From positions 17,241,016-17,305,015 of the forward strand of contig CM065693.1 in the NCBI GenBank assembly GCA_017654935.2: 64,000 nt of DNA. The letters are read 5' to 3'. Positions 37,081 to 48,130 of the stretch are shown in pieces. Position 1 is the first letter of the stretch. Every line of letters begins with the position of its first letter. Below the pieces are notes generated by a model. The model was given only the letters and a program-made list of their open reading frames with translations. It was not told the origin of the DNA and ran no database searches. The translations under genes and the position numbers were made by a program. The DNA comes from Phymorhynchus buccinoides. Its lineage: Eukaryota; Mollusca; Gastropoda; Neogastropoda; Raphitomidae.

Positions 37081-39890
37081 AGCAGAAGAGAGAGAGTCTG
37101 TATGATTGTAGAAAAGAATTACATACTGTCAACTTTCAGACATACATTGTGTAACACTCAACAGTATTAGTATTAATATTTTATATACGTCTAATTGACA
37201 AGAAATGGAAAGAATAAAAGTGAATTTCAAGTGTAATCCATACACAGGGAATGTTTAAAGAAATCAAGGTTTATAATATATTTTCTTAACAGGAAAAGCA
37301 GTTACCGAGTTATGACATTCACAAGATCCTAGAAAATGAGAACTAAAGACGCAATTGAAGTAATTAACATTGTTGTGTATTATAAAATGTAAACATTGTA
37401 AAATAACTGGAATGGTTTGACTGTTAAAGTTTATTATTATGAGTACCTTGTAAGCAGTGCACCATTATACTACAAATGGGTCTGAGATCATAACACTCTT
37501 TAGGTAAAGAAACACGCGGCATCCTTCAATGCAAAGGGTTTGTATGAAACAGAATTCATTGAATTTGTAAGACAAAAAAATATAAAAAATAAAAATGGAA
37601 TCCATTAGTTATGTTCATAACATTCTTTGACTGGAAAAAACAACGAGATGTAGCATGAACAACAAACACTGGTTGATACTGCATACATTTGAAACCAACT
37701 TTAAAAAAGAACTGGCATACATAGTTTGGTTTATATAACGAAAAACAATGCACACAAACTAAATGGCCAATCCAAAAGATAATCCATACAGACTTACAGT
37801 ACATGTCCATTATAAGATATTCTTTATTGAAGTACAAAGTATGGATAGAATTATGATTGTCCATGCACCCTAACTTATCTTTTTTTTTAAAACAGGAATT
37901 GTGAATATATTTCGTTTGCGAACCTCCCTATCATTTGAACATACTGCAAAAAGATGTCAAATAGACAAAGAAACCTCTAAATACCTCTATGACGGATATT
38001 TCCGAACAGGACAGTTTATAAGGTTTACTGTGAATTTGACGAAATATTTGTGATGGGGAGTGAAGAGGCTAAACTAATCACACATTCATACTGAAAATAT
38101 AAAGAAGTCATGTGTTGTAAAAGTTAATTTTGTGTTCGACTAACAAGCAATAGGAACTTGTATAAACCAGTAACAGCAGAAGAGATAAAACACCATGTAG
38201 TGTTTTGGTAAATATGAACATGTTCTGATTTAAAAGTTATGTAAATATGAGCAATGAAAAAAAGATGTAGGGTTATTGCTCTATAACCTCACATAATGTC
38301 AAGCAACAAAATTACCTTTACTTTAAATATGAAAGTAGTAATACATTTATAATAAACACAACAAAACAATACGAGACCTGTTAGGAATACCACATAGAGT
38401 TATGACAGTATTATAATCGCATAAGAAATCGTCAGTCTGTCACGAAGTTAGTAAATATGAACATATTAAAAAAAGTTCATGTAATTACCAAACTCCATAT
38501 AGTAATAATTACCACACAAAATTATTATACCCACTTGAATGCTTTCAGGTTAGTTAGCTTTAAAAGCATCTTTTTGTTATTATTACAACACGAATTTGAC
38601 TTTGTCTTCTTTTGTCATACGATGTGTTGATTTGCAGTAAAACTTGGTTCAGACTGTTTGAAAGATTATTTATGTTTAGTTTTGTTTATACAGTTAAAAG
38701 AACAAAGAGTAAGAAAATGATTTTTGATCATGTTATTACTCAAGTCCTAATATGAAGAGAGCACGTTGTTATTAGTTGAATGAGTCTAGTGTTTTAAAAA
38801 GATGAATAAAATAACTGTTATTATTTCTTTTTTGCTGTGTTTTCAGGCCACATGGCTATAATGGTTAAAAGTATCATATGTATGTGTGTTTGTTGTCTCA
38901 GTAATCACTGGTCTCTCTACTACGCACACCTAATACAATCTGATTTCAGAAGTCAATGTAGACAAAAATATTTGCTGATAAAAACAAAGGGCAGGCAGAG
39001 TGAAAGAGACGACAGATTAAAAAAGTTATAGCACAAACTTCTAGACGGTAGGAAACTATTTTTATAGTCCGCTGGTACGTAACAATACGCTAATTAGTTC
39101 AATTGAGTCCCTAGTGGTGTGTTAATAATAAAAGTAAGTAGTGTTATTAGTTTCTTGTTTTGTCCACTAAAAGGTAAGAAAATGATTGAAATGCACCATG
39201 ATATAATGCAAAAGTTTAGTATGCACTTCTGTTATTTTGCTAAAGTTTAAATGTGGTTACAAATTGCAAATAACGATGGAGGCCCTTCAGGTTTTTTTTA
39301 TCATACAAAAACACGCCCTTGCAACGTATTTTCTTACTACAGAGAAGCACACAAACCGTGTTTTCTTTTATCATTCTCTTTTGCTGAAAGCGTATAAACA
39401 GCTGTAATACATGTATCAATCGTTTTGGCTTTTAAATTCGCAAATCATTTGCATGCTATCCGTATTCTATACTACATAATTTAGCAATGTGAACACAAAA
39501 ATCATAAAGTTTAGCAGACGACACGAGCTTCAGTAAAGAAAGTGTGGTGGAAGCCTACTGCTACGCACGCACACACGCATTGTAAAACCATGACTCAAGT
39601 CTGCTGACACATGCAGATGAATGCAGTTATTATTATATGAGAATGCAATTGCTGTTGTTTTGAAAAAGTTTAGTAATGCACTTCTGTGATTTTGCAAATG
39701 TTTAGTAATGGTGGTTGTACACTTTTTTTTTAAAATGCCCACCCCTACTAGCCTAGCCTAGTTAACCTTCACCGTGCCTCGTCATTGACTACACAGTCAC
39801 GTTGCAGGTCAAATAGACCCAGACTTTTATATAGTCAAAAGTAGCACTTAGCTGTTCATTCCTATTCCAAATGTGCGGGTCTAGGCTGCA
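35660..39890. other. AT-rich, indel-noisy outer part of the left arm
   Basis: No gene recognised. Broken CT (35,810-35,930) and GA (37,000-37,100) tracts correspond to clean tracts at 63,770-63,854 and 62,601-62,688 in the other arm. A pair of about 50-bp direct repeats (AAAGTTTAGTATGCACTTCT type) lies at 39,210-39,255 and 39,665-39,715. Confidence 0.6.
38990..39085 (+). repeat. Dispersed repeat, GGCAGAGTCAAAGAGAGTG family, copy 2
   Basis: Contains GGCAGAGTGAAAGAGACGAC, AACTTCTAGACGGTAGG and CTATTTTTATA, the same order as 11,090 and 41,550. Confidence 0.4.
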
Positions 39891-41005
39891 CACACACCCG
39901 TGTGTGTGTCGTGTGTGTGTGTGTATGCACGCAAGCGCGCTGTGTGTGTATATGCGCGCATGCGTGTGTGTGTGCGCGCATGTATGTGTGTGTGTACATG
40001 TGTGTGTTGTGTGCGCACGTGTGACTGTGTGCGGTTTACACGTATGTGTGTTCACGCGCGCATGTGTTTGTGGTGTGTGTGTGTTTGTGCCTCGCATGTA
40101 TGCGTGTTTGTGTGTGTACTATGTGTGTGTGTGTGTGAAAGCGTGCGCATGTGTGTGTGCACATGCATGTGTGTGCGCACGTGTGTGTAAGTGTGCGTAT
40201 GCACGCTCGTGTGTGTTCGCGCGCCGCACACGTGTGTGTGTGTGTGCGCACATGCATGTGTGTGCGCGCGCACGTGTGTGTTTGTACCGTGTGCACCTGT
40301 GTGTGCATGTGTATGTGCATGCATGCCTTTCTTTGCGGTTTGGGGGTACGTGTGCGCGCGCGCAAGCTTGTGCCTGTGTGTGCATGCATGCGTGTATGCG
40401 CATGTGTGTTTTCACACGCGCCGTGCGTGTGTGCACATGTGTGTGTGTGCGCTTGCGTGCGTGCATGTGTGTGTGCGCTTGCGTGTATGCGCATGCAATC
40501 CAGTGTGTGTACGTGTGTGCATCAGCACGCGTGCGTGTGCATGCACGCACGTGTGCACACGCGCACGTGTGTGTGTGCATGCGCATGTGTGTGTGTTCAG
40601 TGCGCACGCGTGTGTGTGTTCTTGCACGCGTGTGATGGTGTGTGTGCACACGCATGTGTGCGTGTGTTTTATGTGGCACGTTTGTTTGCATGCGCGCGGG
40701 GGGGCTTGTGTGTGTGCGCGCATGCATGTATGTGCGCTCGTGTGTGTGTGTGTGTGTGTGCGCATGTTTGTGCGCAGGCGTGTGTGTGTGCGCGCTCGCG
40801 TGTGTGTATGCTTGCTTGCATGCGCATGTGTGTGTATTGTATGCATGTATGCACGTGGTGTGTGTGTGCGTTCGCATAGTTTGCGTGCGCGCGCAATGTG
40901 TGTGTGTGCCGCGCGTGTGTGTGTACGCCTTGCATGCATGCGCGTGTGTGTGTGTATGTGTGCGTGCGCGAGCATGATGTGTGTGCGTGCACGTGTGTGT
41001 GCCTG
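39890..41005. repeat. Alternating TG/CG (Z-DNA-prone) tract, 1.1 kb
   Basis: Mostly alternating purine-pyrimidine built of TG, CG and CA steps (GTGTGTGCGCGCATG units), ending about 1.66 kb upstream of the + strand TLR start. Its open frames are Cys-Val or His-Thr artefacts. A GA tract follows (41,040-41,130). Confidence 0.93.
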
Positions 41006-41094
41006 AAATTGACCCGCGACGTCAGGACTGTGTAGTTAGAGAAAAAGAGAGAGGAGAAAGAGAGAGAGAGAGAGAGAGAGTGAGAGAGAGAGAG

Positions 41095-41129
<35 letters not shown>

Positions 41130-41137
41130 CGCAGTCA

Positions 41138-41322
41138 CAGCCTAACTCTGTAGGCTAACATGTTTTGGTCACCAGTCTGTTAGGCTGATGCATATTCATG
41201 AAGTTCTCAATGATCCACCAGCGCGTCGCAACAGCCTAACTCTGTAGGCTAACATGTTGGTCACCAGTCTGTTAGGCTGATGCATATTCATGAAGTTCTC
41301 AATGATCCACCAGCGCGTCGCA
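41138..41322 (+). repeat. Tandem duplication, two units of about 91-94 bp
   Basis: Each unit starts CAGCCTAACTCTGTAGGCTA and ends CACCAGCGCGTCGCA. Within a unit, CAGCCTAAC pairs with GTTAGGCTG over about 33 bp, forming a 9-bp perfect stem. The mirror pair is at about 58,370-58,553. Confidence 0.85.
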
Positions 41323-41515
41323 CCCACGGACCTACATTACATGTAGAGTCGCACGCTCAATTAAAAAGGGCAGACAACTTCAATGACAAAGGGAAGACAA
41401 CTCTGATGCCGGCGCCCAGCAGGTCACGTGCTCCTCCACATACTCTAGAACTGGCAAAAAAAACACGTGACCATCCAGACTAAAAAGTCACATGATCCCT
41501 TGCCCGAAATTAAAA

Positions 41516-41541
41516 GAGAGGCGGTCTCTTGACCGCCTCCA
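41516..41541. other. Hairpin GAGGCGGTC...GACCGCCTC
   Basis: Nine-bp perfect stem with a 4-base loop, followed by the dispersed-repeat block at 41,550. Function unknown; mirrored near 58,152-58,176. Confidence 0.6.
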
Positions 41542-41549
41542 AAAAATAA

Positions 41550-41645
41550 CAGAGTCAAAGAGAGTGGTGGATTAGTCCAGACGAACTTGATAGCGCAGAA
41601 CTTCTAGAACATTGTAGAAGTATTTATACTAAAAGACACCCCACC
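41550..41645 (+). repeat. Dispersed repeat, GGCAGAGTCAAAGAGAGTG family, copy 3
   Basis: Contains AGAGTCAAAGAGAGTGGTGG, GCAGAACTTCTAGAACATTG and TAGAAGTATTTATA. Confidence 0.4.
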
Positions 41646-41714
41646 CCCCCTCAGTATTCCTACGTTGTGTGTAGGGGGGGGGGGGGGATAAGATTTAAAC
41701 CAACTTGAATCAGT

Positions 41715-41818
41715 ATTGTCTCTTGGCTATATGTGTGTCAAGTCAAGTCAAGTCAAGTCAAAATCATCTTTACTGAGTTGACTTGACTTGACTTGACACA
41801 CATATAGCCAAGAGACAA
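41715..41818. repeat. Foldback with TTGAC repeats
   Basis: Arms of about 42 bp: ATTGTCTCTTGGCTATATGT then TCAAG repeats on the left, and the complementary TTGAC repeats then ACATATAGCCAAGAGACAAT on the right, around a core AAATCATCTTTACTGA. Mirror copy at about 57,872-57,977. Looks like a head-to-head insertion of a TTGAC-tailed element. Confidence 0.8.
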
Positions 41819-42666
41819 TGTGTACATATGTGTGCGTGCGTTCGTTCGTGCGTGCATAATGCTTAACTGTCTGTCTGTCTGTACTTGTGTCTGCGTCTGC
41901 GTATACCAGGAAATCCAAGCGTTTGAACTTCCTGTAACCAAAGCCTGGAACTGGTAATTATATGAACACACACACACACACGGGAAATGTGCCAAAATAG
42001 CCAGTCAATCTGCATTGCACTGCAGGCAGAGTCTAACAATGTGTGTGGCCAGTTCGTGCTATGCTTTTCGTCTGCTTTAAGTTTGTGCGACAACCTGTCA
42101 TACACTTGTGCTAGACATCGTCGTGAGTTTTCTTATCAATTTTTAAGTCTCGATCTCATACCAATTCTGGTTTTGTGGGTTAGCTTTTAATAACAGTGAT
42201 ATTTTTATTTTGAAGAGCTCGTGCAAAACTCGCCTTCCTTGCTTGTTTGCTCCGTGTTCGCTTTTATGAGTTTTGATCATAATGGGCTTTTTTTTATTTA
42301 TTGTGTACCACTGTATTTTAAAGGCTGTTTTCGTTGCCCTGGTGCTTTGCCCATCGAAGGTTGAACAAATAAACCGAAATATCGCGCTATTTTATCAGTG
42401 TTTAAAAAAAAAATATATTGACAATTTTTAAGTGTGTGCTACGATCACTCGACAAGCATGCTATAGACCTAATTCTTCATAAGTTTTTGCTACACTGTCT
42501 CCATGTGATGGCGAATTGGGCCTTTTTTGGGGGGGCACAAAATTATGATCAAAACCTACTAACAAACCTACAAAATGTGTAAGCTTCATTCTACAACCAA
42601 ACACTCATCAATGACTCGGGTTATTTGCAAATTCAGCTTCTATCATTGTTTTTAGCTAACAAGACG
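41819..42666 (+). other. Immediate upstream region of the + strand TLR
   Basis: AT-rich with a short CA tract (41,967-41,980). It presumably holds the promoter and 5' UTR, but I could not place a TATA box, initiator or Rel-type site with confidence. Part of it (about 42,000-42,110) is conserved upstream of the TLR pseudogene. Confidence 0.5.
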
Positions 42667-44693
42667 ATGGAGAGGCCCACGCTCCTTTATCTGACTTTAA
42701 TCAGCTTGCTACTGGTTTATTTGAAAGGTGGGGAGAGTCATGAAAGAACTTGCAAGATCTTCCCAGACGACAGCCATCTTGTTGTAAATTGCAGCCATGT
42801 TGGATTGACGTCACTTCCTGATAACTGGCCTGTTGGGAATGTCACTGAGGTGGACCTGAGTCACAACGCACTGCTATCTTTGCAAGGACTGTCCTGTCCT
42901 GAGCTGCGCAGAGTCCGTCACCTGGACGTCAGCCACAACTCTCTGCACCGGGTGGACAGGGAGATGCTGACAGCACTGCTGGGTCTGGAGAGTCTGGACC
43001 TCAGTCACAACCAGCTGGCTTCCCTCCAGCCCGGCTCCTTCCTCCACCTGGCCTCTCTCAAGTCTCTGCACCTCAACGACAACCAGCTGCACAGCAACGT
43101 TTCTCGGGAATCGTTTCAAGGACTGTCTGGTCTTCAAACACTGGACTTGAGTCACAACCAGATAGACATGCTTGTCAACGGCACGTTTTCCTCGCTGCAC
43201 GAGCTGACCTGGCTCAGTGTGCAAGGTAACCGTCTGCACAAGGTGGAGAGTGCAGCGCTGGATGGACTGAGCAGTCTGCAATACCTGGACCTGTCTGAGA
43301 ACTCTCTGCAAATGACGTCATCTGTCCTCCCTCCTGGGGTCTTCTCTTCCCTGTCAGCTCTGCGGGAACTTCGACTGCAGAACAACGATGGGGATGACGA
43401 TGGAGATTATCCACCTGGTGTCTTCAACGACCTGCCAGCTCTTCGTTATCTGAATATTGACACGTTTTACCAGCCATACTTTGGCCAGGATTTTGCTGCA
43501 TTGAAACAACTGGAGATTCTTGATGTAGGATTCAACTGCAGGATCGGTCATCTCAAAAACGAATCTTTCTATGGGTTTCGTTTTTCCTCATTGCGAGTTT
43601 TAAATATGATTTATTGCAACCGACTTATCAGAATCGAAACATGTGCTTTTTGCCATCTCCCAAAATTGAAGACACTAAACCTTTTTGGGGCTCATCATCT
43701 GCATATTCATGTTGCCCTCGATGCGTTATATGGTCTTCAGAATCAAACAATGGACTTGATTGAGTTGTCTCAAAATGGTGATTGGGGACCTTTCACTTAT
43801 CTTGTTAACAAAGAATCCACACGATTTTTGATAAACATCTGTGTTTCAAGTGTCCGAATGACAGACTCACATTTACGTAGAATCGAAACTCACAGCATAG
43901 CTATCAACAACACAGCTTTTTCAGAATGCATTCAACATTTGGATGCCTCCAATAACAGTCTTCAAGGCGACATGATTGAAGTGTTGCGTATCAATCTGTT
44001 CTGCTCCCGTTTGCGAACCTTAGAATTACAAAATCAGAATATATTCTCAGTTGTCGATTCCAACTGTATTCTAACAGAAAGTTGTAAGGATCACACTGTA
44101 CTTACATTTGGCGCTGATTTCAACCTTACCATCCCTGTGTCTCCAGAGCTGCGTCTGCTTAACCTGGCAGCTGTAATAAAGCACCTCAGCCCTCTTCCTT
44201 CACATATAACTTTCTCGAATGCCAACAATCTGAAGGTTTTAGACTTGTCTTACAACACGATGGCCAACTGCAGGAGCACTTTGCACGGTCTGTCTCAGTT
44301 AGAAACACTTAAGCTGGACTTTAACTACTGCTACAATATCAGCAACACCCTTCTGGACAATCTGCCTAATCTGAAGCACCTCGGCATGTCCAACTTCGGC
44401 GCTCCAAACAAGTTCTACGTAGCTCACGGGAAACGCTTCTTTCAGCACCTGCATCGTCTGGAACAGCTGGACCTCTCCCTGAACCGACTGCTGCGTCTGC
44501 CTGCCGACATGCTGCAGGCCCAGAGGAGTCTCACACGTCTCAAACTGTCTTCCAACCGCCTCCAGTCAGTGCCTGTGCACCTGGGTTACCACGACAACTT
44601 GACCTCGCTGGATTTGTCCAACAACATGCTGCCGACTCTGACAGCAGAGGAGAGAGAGGCCCTGGATCTTCTGGCGGATCATCATGAGATCAG
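42667..44693 (+). CDS. Toll-like receptor, exon 1: signal peptide and LRR ectodomain
   Basis: This exon encodes the pattern-recognition ectodomain of a single-pass innate-immune receptor. ATG at 42,667 (context ACGATGG) starts a clear signal peptide (MERPTLLYLTLISLLLVYL). The open frame before it has only a TTG, so this start is preferred. A short Cys-containing cap (CKIFPDDSHLVVNCSH) precedes about 21 leucine-rich repeats with LxxLxLSxNxL cores such as LDLSHNQL, LDLSENSL and LKLSSNRL. One atypical repeat has a GDDDGDY insertion. N-glycosylation sequons are frequent. The exon ends GATCAG|GTACAT at 44,693 in phase 2. The four spliced exons give about 943 residues, usual for a single-cysteine-cluster TLR. 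Best matching family: invertebrate TLR; the ligand cannot be inferred. Confidence 0.93.
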
Positions 44694-44977
44694 GTACATA
44701 AACAAACTATTGTCCTTTGCTACGTGTCAACATTAATTCATGATGCATGAGCTGACAAGATGGCTTACATGAAATATTCTCTTTTTGCATAGGGTCAGTG
44801 AGAATGTCTGAGTGAACAATGACAAACCACTTGCTGAGCAATGTCTAGGGCTTTAAACAAGTTGTGAAAAGAATTAGACTTAATATCCAAGGCAGAACTG
44901 ACATTATAATGTGCACCTAAACCATGCTTTAATATGAAGAATTAGGTTCCTGTGATAGATCTTAAAGGTATCATTTC

Positions 44978-45018
<41 letters not shown>

Positions 45019-45242
45019 AAGAAACTTCCTTTAATATCAAAATATAGTGTGCTGTATTTTCCCAGAACCTTGTCAGTTATTAGTTAAATTTCCAATATTC
45101 TCAAAACAGACTAAGTGACCAGCTTGCATAATGAAATTCCAGACATTCCTTGTCATTGTTCTCCTCGTTTTCACCTCGATGTCACCGTTTTGACATCAGT
45201 TGCATTACCATGAACCAATCGTTTATCCATTCGTTCCCACAG
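44694..45242 (+). other. TLR intron 1
   Basis: About 0.55 kb with a (CAA)n repeat at 44,980-45,018; otherwise no structure seen. Confidence 0.85.
44980..45018. repeat. (CAA)n microsatellite
   Basis: Thirteen or so CAA units; mirrored as GTT units at 54,681-54,714. Confidence 0.93.
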
Positions 45243-45480
45243 ACTGAGCCTTCTCAACAACCCCCTGACCTGCACGTGCGGCAACCTGGACATGGTTCAG
45301 TGGCTGTGGCACACGCGCGTGACACTGGATGGAGAAGGGAAGGGAGGCAACTTCTCCTGCACCCTGGACACAGGGGAGATGACTAACACACACCGAGTCA
45401 TGGCTGACATGTTGTCACACTGGAGAAGGTGTGTGGGGACGAAGGTCTTCAGTGCGGCTGTTGGCCTGTCACTGACACAG
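45243..45480 (+). CDS. Toll-like receptor, exon 2: LRR C-terminal cap
   Basis: Acceptor CCCACAG|ACTGAG restores the split Arg codon of exon 1. The exon encodes the cysteine-rich LRRCT with LNNPLTCTCGNLDMVQWLW and two further cysteines (FSCTLD, WRRCVG). It runs to the first residues of the membrane segment (VGLSLTQ), with donor CAG|GTAAGA. There is only one such cap, which places the receptor in the single-cysteine-cluster class. Confidence 0.93.
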
Positions 45481-45739
45481 GTAAGAAAATTGTTTAAAAG
45501 GTTGAGTTAAATTAAGACCAGACTTTTTGCCAGGTTTACAGAGATAATTTATAGTTTATTGGTTTCAATCTTCTGAACTTTTGCTCAATATTAATTTTGT
45601 TCCAGCAGGGTGGGAAACACACTGAACTGATCATCATGAAAATTGGCTGAGCTACCTGCAACAACATTGCGATGGTGCACATTGTTTCGTTTACTGACGT
45701 GGCAAATATTGCACGTAAGCTCGATTTCGATGATGATGC

Positions 45740-45955
45740 ATAGGGTAAGACGGGGTAAAAAGCCCATGGGCGGGTAAGAAGCCCATGCGCTCATGGCAAG
45801 AAGCAAATTTCAGTCAAATTTTGCCCATGAGATGAGTGTTAATGTTTAGCATTCGTCTCATGGGCAAATGTGACTGAAATTTTCTTTATTTCATAAGATA
45901 ATTGGCATGGGCTTCTTACCCGCCCATGTGCTTTTTACCCTGTCTTCCCCTATAT
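45740..45955. mobile_element. Foldback MITE in TLR intron 2 (GGGTAAGACGGGGTAAAAAG ends)
   Basis: About 48-bp terminal inverted repeats. The left begins AGGGTAAGACGGGGTAAAAA and the right, on the opposite strand, AGGGGAAGACAGGGTAAAAA; both run through GCGGGTAAGAAGCCCATG-type blocks. The interior also folds (TTGCCCATGAGATGAG with CTCATGGGCAAA). It sits against TATATA, consistent with a TA target. Non-autonomous. Confidence 0.85.
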
Positions 45956-46043
45956 ATATATATATATTGTCTAAAAATAGAATAGATAACACGAGTTCTG
46001 CTAGTAGGTTTACATGGCTTGCCATCCTGCTCTTATCTTGCAG

Positions 46044-46334
46044 CTCCTCCTGTTGGTGCTGACCTACCTAATCTTCAGCCAGTGGACCAGGCTGCGCTAC
46101 GCCTGGCAGGCCCTGAGACGTCACCACGTGCCGAACAGACTGAGGGACTTCACCAAGGACGCCAACCTGGTCTACGCCAACACGGACCGTGACGTCATCT
46201 GGGCCTGCAGGACGTTGCCTGACCTGTTACATCATCACCGGCCTGAGCTGAGGCTGCTGCTGAGTGACATGGAACTGCTGCCTTCCATGGACAGAGCCCA
46301 GAACATCCTCCACAACATCGACGTCAGCTGGAAG
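46044..46334 (+). CDS. Toll-like receptor, exon 3: membrane segment and TIR N-half
   Basis: Acceptor CTTGCAG|CTCCTC, phase 0, 97 codons. It opens with the transmembrane helix (LLLLVLTYLIF, joined to VGLSLTQ from exon 2) and a basic stop-transfer stretch (RLRYAWQALRRH). The TIR domain follows. Box 1, usually YDAFVSY, is replaced by ANLVYANTDRDVIW. The BB-loop region reads LLLSDMELLPSMDRAQNI, keeping the proline but not the RDxxPG form. It ends TGGAAG|GTTATT. Reading past the donor stops after three residues, as expected of an intron. Confidence 0.9.
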
Positions 46335-46554
46335 GTTATTGAGCATTAACGAATGAATCCTTTTAAGCTCTTATAAATAATTATGATATTTGAGCACAAA
46401 ACAAAGCAAGGTTGACAAGCTGATGTATGGAAAACAAAGCAATGGAAAAGGAACGGTCCCTGGTAGGGGCGAAGGGAGGGGCATGATGGAGGGACATCAT
46501 AGGAGTCAGATTGAATGGCTTGGACATAGGGTAGATATAGAGGTGCTGCTAAGG

Positions 46555-47893
46555 TACAGTGCCAGTCCACTTGTTTGTGTCGTTTCCGGTTATGCCTGCT
46601 TCTTTTGTGATCAAGTTCTAACTTTCAGACAATATTGTGAAAAGTGTGGGGCCTGTTGATATCAGTTGGAGCTTCAATAATGGCGTCATATTAGTCTACT
46701 TTCATGACGTCATTTCTTAAACCCTGTCATTCCGTAGATTTTCTTCCAGAGCAGTGGAAATAACATGAGTCGCAGAGACCATCATTTATCAGTAGACTCA
46801 AAAGAATGATTGTATAATCTAAATAGAAATGCAGTGAAAGTATTTAATACAGCCAACGAATGGGATATAGGCCATACAACAGTGTTCAATTTGATTTTTT
46901 GTTCTTCAACACATGATCATGATGATGGAGGTGAATGAATGCATGCCCCTCATTGGTATAAGGAAACTTCTACCATAGAAATCGAAAGATCAATTTTCGA
47001 AATTGTACCAAAACATTCTAGAGCGTCGGTGACATATATAGCCTACATTTTTAGCAATTGCAAGGCAAGACAATGTTTTTAGTCAAGTGTCGGGAAATTT
47101 TTGGTCAAATAGCAATGGTTCCAAAAGTGATGAGTTTGAAAGAACATGGTTATGAAGGAAATAGGAGGAGAAGTGGTAAAGTGTGGAAGGAGGATGGGAC
47201 CAAGTAACCTTTACTGATGAAACCAAGATAAAAGTTGACAAAATTCAGCATGTGTGTGTCAGGAGAAGAGCTGATAAAGAACTCTTACTGCACACAGCAA
47301 GCTATATTCAAACCAAGTGGTAACTTTGAGGCTCTGGTAAGCTGTTTTCTAGCCCATTAATAGATCCGATTGTGTTTGTCGATTAAAATATGAACAATGG
47401 GCTGTATATCTGCATGCTGGATGGAAACCTGAATCTTTCTGTATATCCCCACAGACTTGGTAAAGATTCAATAATTAAGAACATGACACTAGCCCACTTT
47501 ATGAAGCGTTTGCAGTCATGAGATTAAAGGGAAATAAAACAATCACGTCATCCCTGTGACTGACATAGAGTCCAGATCTAAATCAGATCAAAAACGACTG
47601 ACTTCTGTTGAAAACAAAACAGTGAGCGGGCTGTGTTTAAATAATCGAAATTTAGAACTGTGTCTGATTTTTACAGGGTGTACACGCTGACGTCATTATG
47701 ACGTCATCATAGCCACCTAAAACACAATTCTTAGAAGATCCGTGGAGTATAGACAGTGAAATATCACCACCCCAAATGCTAAAGCAATCGAGCAATTAAC
47801 TGGTTTTATGTGATTTTTTTAAAGTACACTCATGATTTTGTGCAGTCATGCAGTCCAACCTAAAACGACACAAACAAGTGGACCAAGACTGTA
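46555..47893 (+). mobile_element. Dead Tc1/mariner element in TLR intron 3
   Basis: The terminal inverted repeats begin TACAGT and share CCACTTGTTTGTGTCGTTT at both ends, giving a 1,339-bp element, the normal Tc1 size. Inside, the + strand keeps transposase remnants: WDQVTFTDETK at about 47,195-47,227, containing the first strand-transfer-type Asp block, and SPDLNQIKND at 47,569-47,598, matching the canonical SPDLNPIEN block. The catalytic Glu codon is now a Lys codon and a stop follows. Stops and frame changes between these blocks show it is inactive. It is absent from the matching intron of the TLR pseudogene. Confidence 0.85.
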
Positions 47894-47904
47894 CCTCCTC
47901 CTTT

Positions 47905-48012
<108 letters not shown>

Positions 48013-48130
48013 CACACAGACAGATATGGGCCGGGGGAGAAAGCAGGGAAACAGAGATAGTATAACTCATTCTCTTCTTCAAAAGAAAATAATATTATTT
48101 CCATACTTTCTTTCTTTCTCTCCTCCACAG

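Noticed and set aside
39871..41006. Cysteine-rich open frames that look like small secreted Cys-rich proteins
   Set aside because: TG/CG repeat translations (Cys-Val-Arg). There is no signal peptide, no conserved spacing, and both strands are open.
42625..42666. Earlier TLR start adding 14 residues
   Set aside because: The first codon is TTG, not ATG. The ATG at 42,667 has good context and starts a clean signal peptide.
42874..43311. 145-codon antisense frame inside TLR exon 1
   Set aside because: Shadow of the LRR coding strand; it repeats at the mirror position with no independent features.
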